From the NCBI RefSeq assembly GCF_029633865.1, contig NC_079214.1, positions 22,690,873 to 22,754,872 on the forward strand: a stretch of DNA of 64,000 nucleotides. The letters run 5' to 3'. This document shows, piece by piece, positions 57,875 to 64,000 of this stretch. Every line of letters begins with the position of its first letter. The stretch's first letter is position 1. Source of the stretch: Lampris incognitus. Its lineage: Eukaryota; Chordata; Actinopteri; Lampriformes; Lampridae. The position numbers and the translations under genes are program-made. The notes under the pieces are model-generated. The model was not told the origin of the DNA. It worked only from the letters and a program-made list of their open reading frames with translations, and ran no database searches.

Positions 57875-60399
57875 TCTTGATCCAAAATGAAAACCTCATG
57901 TGCTAAATCGATGGCGTTGTCTGAACAGTGACTCCATCTGTTAGTGTGTTCTCTGAATGTGCTCGCAGACTGGGTTATTTGTATTAAAGTAAGCCGAACA
58001 CCGAATGAGGAGTCGCGACCCGCACGTGCATCTTGATGTTCATACGATGCAAAATCCTGACATCTTCCATGAAAATGAAGACAAGTAGAAACAGGAGCTT
58101 TGTTAGTATTCATAATAGTTTGTATACACAATGTATAGGAGCACCAATAAAAAAAATCTCATTTTTTTTTCCAAAATTTTTTTTCAACATTTTTTAAAAA
58201 GCCACAGAATTTTTCTACAGAAAGCAAAGAGAGCTCTGTACATAAACAAGCGACAACAGAATTCCTCGTCATCAGCAGCACAGTAAATACTCTGCCACTC
58301 AAATTCATATCTTCAAAGCAAAAAAAACAAAAAACAAAACAAAAAAAATAACATAAAAAACAAGACCAGCTGCCTGCTGCTAACCTAGGACACTACGGTA
58401 CACAAACAGCTTGATATTTAAAACACAAGATATGTAAGAAATGTACTTTTCAAAAACTGTGAAAAAGTGCAATACAAGTTTGACTGTTTACAACTTAAAA
58501 GATTATTTCCCAAATGGAGTCTGGTCCCCCCCCCCGCCCTTCTGTTTTCAATCAACCCCCCCCCCCCAAAAAAACCAAACAAAACAAAAACGTGTTCCTT
58601 TTGTATCCTTTTGTATCCATAGTTAAAATCTCTTATATTGACATTCAAGAGGATGTACATTTATGAGAAACATGGTATTCACAAAAGTAGAGCAGACTAT
58701 TATGATTGCAAATGACAAATTTCTTTGGGTAAGAGGGTAGATGAAAATCTAGTTTCTTACATGAACATAGTTCAATGTTTTTTTCATTTTTACAATTGAA
58801 TTGTGTATAGAACAGGCTTTTTTTTTTCTTCATACAAAAACCACAATGTAAAAAAAATTTTTTTTTTTGGGAGTCCCATTCAAAAGTCCAACATCTTTGC
58901 TTCTTATAGGATCTGGGGGAAAAAAAGAGCCATCACGTTTCTTGTTATTTCTCGAGAAATAACAAATCCTTTTCATTGTGGGGGAAAAACAAATCCTAAA
59001 ACATACCTGGTTCATTGACAAAGACTTCTAAAACCAAATACTGGCTTTCAGAAAAAAAAGAAAAAAAAGATTTATACAGCTTTTCTTTCAATACATAACA
59101 CTTGCATTGTAGAGGAGGGATTTACCGGATGCAGTATGAGGTTTTGGGGACCACTACCCCTAGTCCTGTAAAGATGTACTGTGAAATCCCATAGAAGATT
59201 AAAAACTGCCACCTTCCGAAAAGCGGTGACAGCAATATATTAGATAGGTGTCACAGTACAACCGGGAGCGACATCCTCGGAAAGTGAAGTCATCCAGAAC
59301 GTCCAACTTACAAACATGTTGGTAAGGCGTTTCAAACAGAGCTCCCATTAAAAAACAAACAAACAAACAAACAAACAAACAAAAAACATTTCAATGTACA
59401 CAGGGGCAACACATGCCAGGGGCGAATGAAAGAATCCATTCAAAATTTATCGTAGAAACCACACGAGGCATCTCTCCCCTGTTAATATAAAAACTGAGCT
59501 TTAGGACTCTATGTCATCCTACTTTAATCCCAAATAATAATAAAACAATGGGAAAGATAAAGAGAATGAGGCAGTTTAAAAAAAAACGTATGTACATGTC
59601 TATAAGGATATGTATGTAAAAATAATAGATAAAACATAAAAAATACTAAATCATGGCACAATATATGACATGAAAAGGGGGTAAGAACAAAAACTGCTAT
59701 AAAAGGATGTTTGTTCATGGATACTGTAGGTCTGTATGGGGGACTGATATTCAATGTTCACTTCACTGAAATGGCCCAATAGATATACAAAAATGCACAA
59801 AGAAATGACACGAATCAAACAAACACTGTGTAGAATGTGCTGCACGAGCACCAACATTAATACCAGCATATTTTTGGACTTTATCCTTTTGACTTGAACA
59901 TGAATTTTTGCTGTCTTGAGCTGTATTCCATCACACACCACAAAAACCTATAGGTAATTTTGCTGAGGAAAAATTCACAATCTTCCGGTTGAAAGCGACC
60001 AATGTTTATAGTTTATCGTCTCTGAGAATGTTTCTTCATAAAAAGGTGAAGCGTCTCAGTTTTTTTTCCCTCTCATGGCCATCTCCTTCCTGAGACTGAG
60101 CAAGGTAAGCCAAAAAAAAAGTTCCGAAGTTTCAGTCTGGAATTTTTTTCTCTGCAGGGCAACGGGAGAGTTCCATAGGCATAAGAAGCCATTTTGCGTC
60201 AATGAGCCCCTGGCTCTCAAGTCATTTGTTTAGGTGTGCGTTGTGTGTATTTCAATTTGACTGCGTATCTTGCTGCATTAATGAGAATTTCCGCCTCTCT
60301 GAGTGAATGACAGGGTGCCCTGTGTGATTGTGTTTCAGTAAGTGTGTTTGCTTGAGTGTATGTTGGTGCATGTGTGTGTTTGTATGTACGCATGCGTGC
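57875..60399 (-). other. neo1: Probable neo1 3'UTR and downstream flank
   Basis: On the minus strand this follows the neo1 stop codon. It is AT-rich with long A and T runs and no coding frame of note, typical of a long vertebrate 3'UTR. An ATTAAA (minus strand, 59523-59528) is one candidate poly(A) signal. The true end is unknown, and the part left of about 58.1 kb may be intergenic. Confidence 0.5.
59350..59386. repeat. (AAAC)n simple repeat
   Basis: About eight aaac units, bordered by A runs, within the probable neo1 3'UTR. Confidence 0.9.
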
Positions 60400-61767
60400 T
60401 CAGGGTGCTGTGGTGATGGCATTCAGGTCCTTCATCAGGCCCTCGAGGTGGGCCATCTCTTCGGTCAGCTCATCAGGCTCATAGCTCTGGGGGAGAGGAA
60501 CAGGGTTACTGCGGGGGGCGGGGGAGGGACAGGGGGGGAGGGAGGCAAGCACCTGGGGAGAGGAGGAGAGGGTCAGTTGGATCTTTTGCAGAGGGGCAGG
60601 GAGTCGTATGGGTGGGGTGAGGCGAGCTGGGGATGGGTTAATGGGACTGCAGTGCCGTATTGCCAATAACAAAGAATGGCAGACAGAAAGCAAACAAACA
60701 GAACCAAAGAGAAGCCAATGTTGAGATATGGTCACCAGCCAATCAATGATTAGCACATCGAGAAGAGTTTAAATGGTTAAAGAGGAAAAAGTCATTCCAG
60801 TTATGAATTGATCAATAATAGTTGAAAATTAAATGAAATGATATCCACAAGCAGCCAACAAGAACACCACGAAAATGGTGAGTGAAGTTGGACAGAAAAA
60901 GAGAGAAAGGACAAACAGAAAAAAAAATGTCATTAAAATTTATGTCCAATTGAAAGTAACTACATAATCCTGTGCCCAAACAGAACCTGACATGGGTTTG
61001 GAATGTGTGGATATCAAAATTTCACAAGATAATGACTGACATATAGTGCTATCATGTTACAGTTGGTCAAACTAATTTTTTTTTCCAGAAAACCATTTGC
61101 CATGATAGGCCACACAGGAACAATATCAGCCACTCGCATCTGCCCTGGCAAGAGGCTACAAGTGGCCCAAATGGAGCGCCATACTCACGCTGTCTACATC
61201 TTCCAGCATCTTGCTGGTTTCTGGCACATCAGGGGCATTGGGCACAGTGACAATCATGGGCGTGCGCGTCCTACCCAAGGTTCCAATAGAGGCTGTCTTG
61301 ACCACGTGGGGGTGAGGAGGGGGCCCTGAACACCAAACAGACAAGAACACCAAGTAAGATTCCTTTCAGTTCACAATCTTACAGTCTCGATTGAGAAACC
61401 GCCTCAAAATGAGGTCTGCCTAGGTGATTTCATATTGCCAAGGACGTGTGTGGGTGAGTGCGTGTGTCCAATTCCTCACCGGTCTGAGAGAGCAAGGGAG
61501 TACTGGGTAGGGCAGGTGACTCGTAGCTCGGGTGACTGGTGGAGGGGATGGCAGGCACAGCAAAGCTCTTGAGGGGGTGGGCGTGGGAGTGGGGGTGTGC
61601 TGGGCGGTGCGGGGGCAGGTTGCTGGAATAGCTGGGTTCCTCCTCAGTGGTGCTGGAGCCATGGTAGCTGCCTTCAGGGTCTGCCAGCAGCTCCGAGGGA
61701 CAGGAGGCTTGGGAGGAGGCAGTGGCTGGGGGGATGGGCTCAGCAATGGGAGTATTCCTCACAGACT
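60400..61767 (-). CDS. neo1: Neogenin, last three coding exons
   Basis: Encodes the end of the cytoplasmic tail of neogenin, a single-pass receptor for netrins and RGM proteins. Exons on the minus strand: 61480-61767 (288 nt), 61189-61325 (137 nt), 60400-60486 (87 nt with TGA). All have AG acceptors and GTGAG donors, and the phases join. The first has '[17 protein letters not shown]' and '[12 protein letters not shown]'. The second has '[15 protein letters not shown]' and '[12 protein letters not shown]'. The last is the conserved P3 motif '[15 protein letters not shown]' ending TTAP. P3 mediates receptor multimerisation and co-receptor binding in the DCC/neogenin family. '[11 protein letters not shown]' points to neogenin rather than DCC. 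The ectodomain and membrane segment lie beyond the right edge. The paralogue (a or b) is not resolved. Confidence 0.95.
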
Positions 61768-62044
61768 CTGGAAAGGATATAGATATGGGGTCAAGAAGGG
61801 GGAAACAGAGAGGGCAGAGGCAAAAAAGGAGATGGGTTTATAGGCCTGGTCCTCCTGCGCCTTGGAGATATGGAGAGAGCTGGGACAAATGCACAGGGGT
61901 TTCTTTCTTCATCTAAAATGCCACAAATGGGATTTTTTGTGGGTTTCATAAATCAGGCATACAGACGTACAGTCTCGTCAACTTTTTCATAACCATTACC
62001 ATCAAAGTTCATAGCCTCTCCAACAGCAAGCCCTATGTAGTGCC

Positions 62045-62490
62045 TCCTTGTGGCAACACATGGTAACTGGGTACACCTTGGACCCCGGCTGAACTACAAG
62101 GGACTCGGAGGAGGTCTGACCCCTAGACATGCGGTATGCAGGCCCACTGGTGTGGAACCAGCCCCCAGCTATGGGTTAAATAGTGCCACTGCCTAGTGGA
62201 TACCTCAGGGGAGGAATAGGCTACGGGAGTAAACCCCTACAGAAAATCAGCGTCCACAGTGCTGTTTTTTTTGTTTTTGTTTTTCTTGCCCTTCTTTATC
62301 TGTTTAAGTGGGAGAGTACTGCTGGCGTCGTGTGTGGCTGCCACTTCTCCCTCTTGTAGCCCCCCTTCCCATCCACCCCTATATGTCTGTGTTATATTTA
62401 TCTGTTGTCTTGTTTCACCCCATTTATTGTAAAGCAACTTTGAATATTAGAAAATCACTATATAAGTTTGATTTATTATTATCATTAAAG
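62045..62490 (+). repeat. Retroelement segment with LINE-like 3' tail
   Basis: Ends with 'gtaaagcaactttgaatatt' and 'ctatataagtttgatttatt', closely resembling the 3' tail of abundant teleost L2-type LINEs, and then an (ATT)n-like end. The upstream part (cctagtggatacctcagggg) may belong to the same element; its start is uncertain. Confidence 0.5.
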
Positions 62491-63046
62491 TTGCTCACCC
62501 CTATAACATTCAGATCAATCTTAGCCATGCTCTGAGTAAGCTCTGAAGAGAATTGTTCATCTTTTCATGCCAGCCTAGAGGCCCCCCCCCCCAAATAATT
62601 TATTGAGAAAAGCATTAATTAGACCTGACAGAGACCACTAGAAGTTTCTAAAGCACGAAGATGTAAAAACATGGCAGAAACAGACAGGTTCATATGCAGA
62701 ATGACTGAATATTAGTGTCCAAACTTCAGGTTGCATCCTTAATACCTCTCCCACAAAAACTTGGACTAGACTGCACAGCATTCTGGCAGAGAGTCATGTG
62801 CACTGAGTGAAAGAGGACACTGGCAAGTCATTTAAAAAGGCCTGAAGTGATTAGTAACATTCTAAGGAAGCAAAATAAAAAAAGATGACAGTTGTGTTGG
62901 CATGAACCTATGTCATCGACGGACAGGAAGAGTGCACTCAGTAGAGTGCAGATCCCCGCCAGGCGTATCTCCCCTTCTTCGGTGCTTGAACTTGGCGACA
63001 AACCAGCTGGGGAGCCCTCAATTGCGGTATAAAACAGGTTTTTTAA

Positions 63047-63178
63047 AGATTTTGAATCATCGCAACCACGAGAGGTCCTTGAGCATACAGTCATAACTGT
63101 GCACAAAAATTATTAGGCTGACAGGCCCAGTAGTAGTATGCAAGATTAGCAGCGGACAGATACACGCACACTGGGACA
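63047..63178 (+). repeat. Local direct repeat, copy 1
   Basis: Matches 63702-63838 with shared text 'acagtcataactgtgcacaaaaa', 'attaggctga.agg.ccagtag' and 'gcggacagataca'. It contains the 14-bp palindrome 'acagtcataactgt' in part. Confidence 0.75.
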
Positions 63179-63701
63179 GAAAAAAACCCAGTGTTTTTTC
63201 TGCTGTTTTAAGACTTTTGCACAGCGCCCAATTCCACTGAATGGAAAATATGGGGGAAAAAAGTTTTTAATAAGCAGCGCTCAAGCTAAAATAAATAAAC
63301 AAATAAATAAAATTTACCAGTAAAAAACGTTTTGCCTGTCAGTCTGTGGGACCCTCGCACAAACACATCCAAGTCTAATATGAACTTGCACTTTCCAAAA
63401 AGAAAAGATTTGCTATGTGACCACTTTGGTCTAGCCCGGGGACAATAAAGACAGAGGTTATTTTTGGTTCATACAGTGTTCCTCCAGTTCTCCTGAGCTG
63501 ACATCAGCAGGGAATGATTTGCGGACTTGGGAAATATGATTAACTTCTCGTTTACTTTCAAGACTCATACCCGAGTACATGTTGTGCTGCCCGATCAACT
63601 GTAGATGTGAGCCACACACGTGCACGGTTAACTTAGACTGGGCAGTGACAGACAGCGGCGGTTGGTTGAGTGAGCTGCGACAGCAAGAATAAACGTTTTT
63701 C

Positions 63702-63838
63702 GAAGGTTCTGAATCACCACCACCACAAGAGGTCCTTCATCGTACAGTCATAACTGTGCACAAAAAAAATTAGGCTGATAGGTCCAGTAGCTTGCGAGAT
63801 TAGCCGCGGACAGATACAGACACGCACACAGACACACG
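63702..63838 (+). repeat. Local direct repeat, copy 2
   Basis: Second copy of the segment at 63047-63178, same orientation, about 655 bp to the right, roughly 80-85 percent identical by eye. It could be two fragments of one interspersed repeat or a local duplication. Confidence 0.75.
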
Positions 63839-64000
63839 TGACCAAATGCACAATCCCCTCCTAGGCTACCGCCTGGCAGGGACAGTGAACAGAGGAAAGA
63901 ATGAACAAACGAGTGAGGACAAAAGGAGCATGACCAGTCGTGACCGAGTCAGGGTTGCCCTGTGATTGACACAACCCACTTGCAAATCCTCTGCCATCCA

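Larger units (their letters stand above)
61768..64000. other. neo1: neo1 intron (minus-strand gene), with repeats
   Basis: No further neo1 exon was recognised up to the window end. The stretch holds a retroelement-like segment near 62045-62490 and two copies of a local repeat at about 63047-63178 and 63702-63838. Confidence 0.5.

Noticed and set aside
1-64000. CRISPR arrays, operons, prophage or plasmid functions
   Set aside because: No spaced palindromic repeat arrays, no closely packed co-directional genes with ribosome binding sites, and clear GT-AG introns. The sequence is eukaryotic.

Overview
The window is vertebrate nuclear DNA, almost certainly from a ray-finned (teleost) fish. It has split genes with GT-AG introns, three recognisable vertebrate genes (csnk1g1, snx1, neo1), and a repeat load typical of teleosts: Tc1-like and hAT DNA transposons, a Ty3/Gypsy LTR element, several LINE families and tRNA-derived SINEs. 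No prokaryotic, plasmid, phage or CRISPR features were seen. The species cannot be named from the sequence.

Layout, left to right. All three host genes are on the minus strand. Positions 1-33.2 kb are the 5' half of csnk1g1 (casein kinase 1 gamma-1). The first coding exon is 17903-18089, followed by coding exons at 17242-17282 and 12418-12487. A 5'UTR segment reaches 18304 and a candidate first exon ends at 33133. The rest of the kinase lies beyond the left edge, so the first 12.4 kb is intron packed with mobile DNA. Positions 33.7-45.2 kb hold a complete snx1 (sorting nexin 1): 15 coding exons that sum to exactly 524 codons including the stop. Positions 45.4-57.4 kb are intergenic and dominated by nested LINE, hAT and SINE copies. 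From about 57.9 kb to the right edge lies the 3' end of neo1 (neogenin): three coding exons, a probable long 3'UTR and part of an upstream intron.

Mobile elements are nested in several layers. A Gypsy element (1385-5608) sits in a decayed LINE reverse transcriptase. A Tc1 copy (12682-15825) contains a LINE fragment and a second Tc1. An RTE-like LINE (about 45.45-47.7 kb) contains a non-autonomous hAT (46008-47195) that itself carries SINE-like sequence. An I-clade-like LINE with an RNase H domain (about 49.4-54.8 kb) has its gag-like zinc knuckle split by another RTE-like LINE with a 13-bp target duplication. One Tc1-like element (19740-21319) is structurally complete, with an uninterrupted 341-codon transposase and both inverted ends.

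The host genes do not form a shared pathway. CSNK1G1 is a membrane-associated Ser/Thr kinase, SNX1 is a retromer-associated PX-BAR protein of endosomes, and NEO1 is a netrin/RGM receptor. Splice sites and reading phases were read by eye. Family assignments rest on remembered motifs, not on searches.
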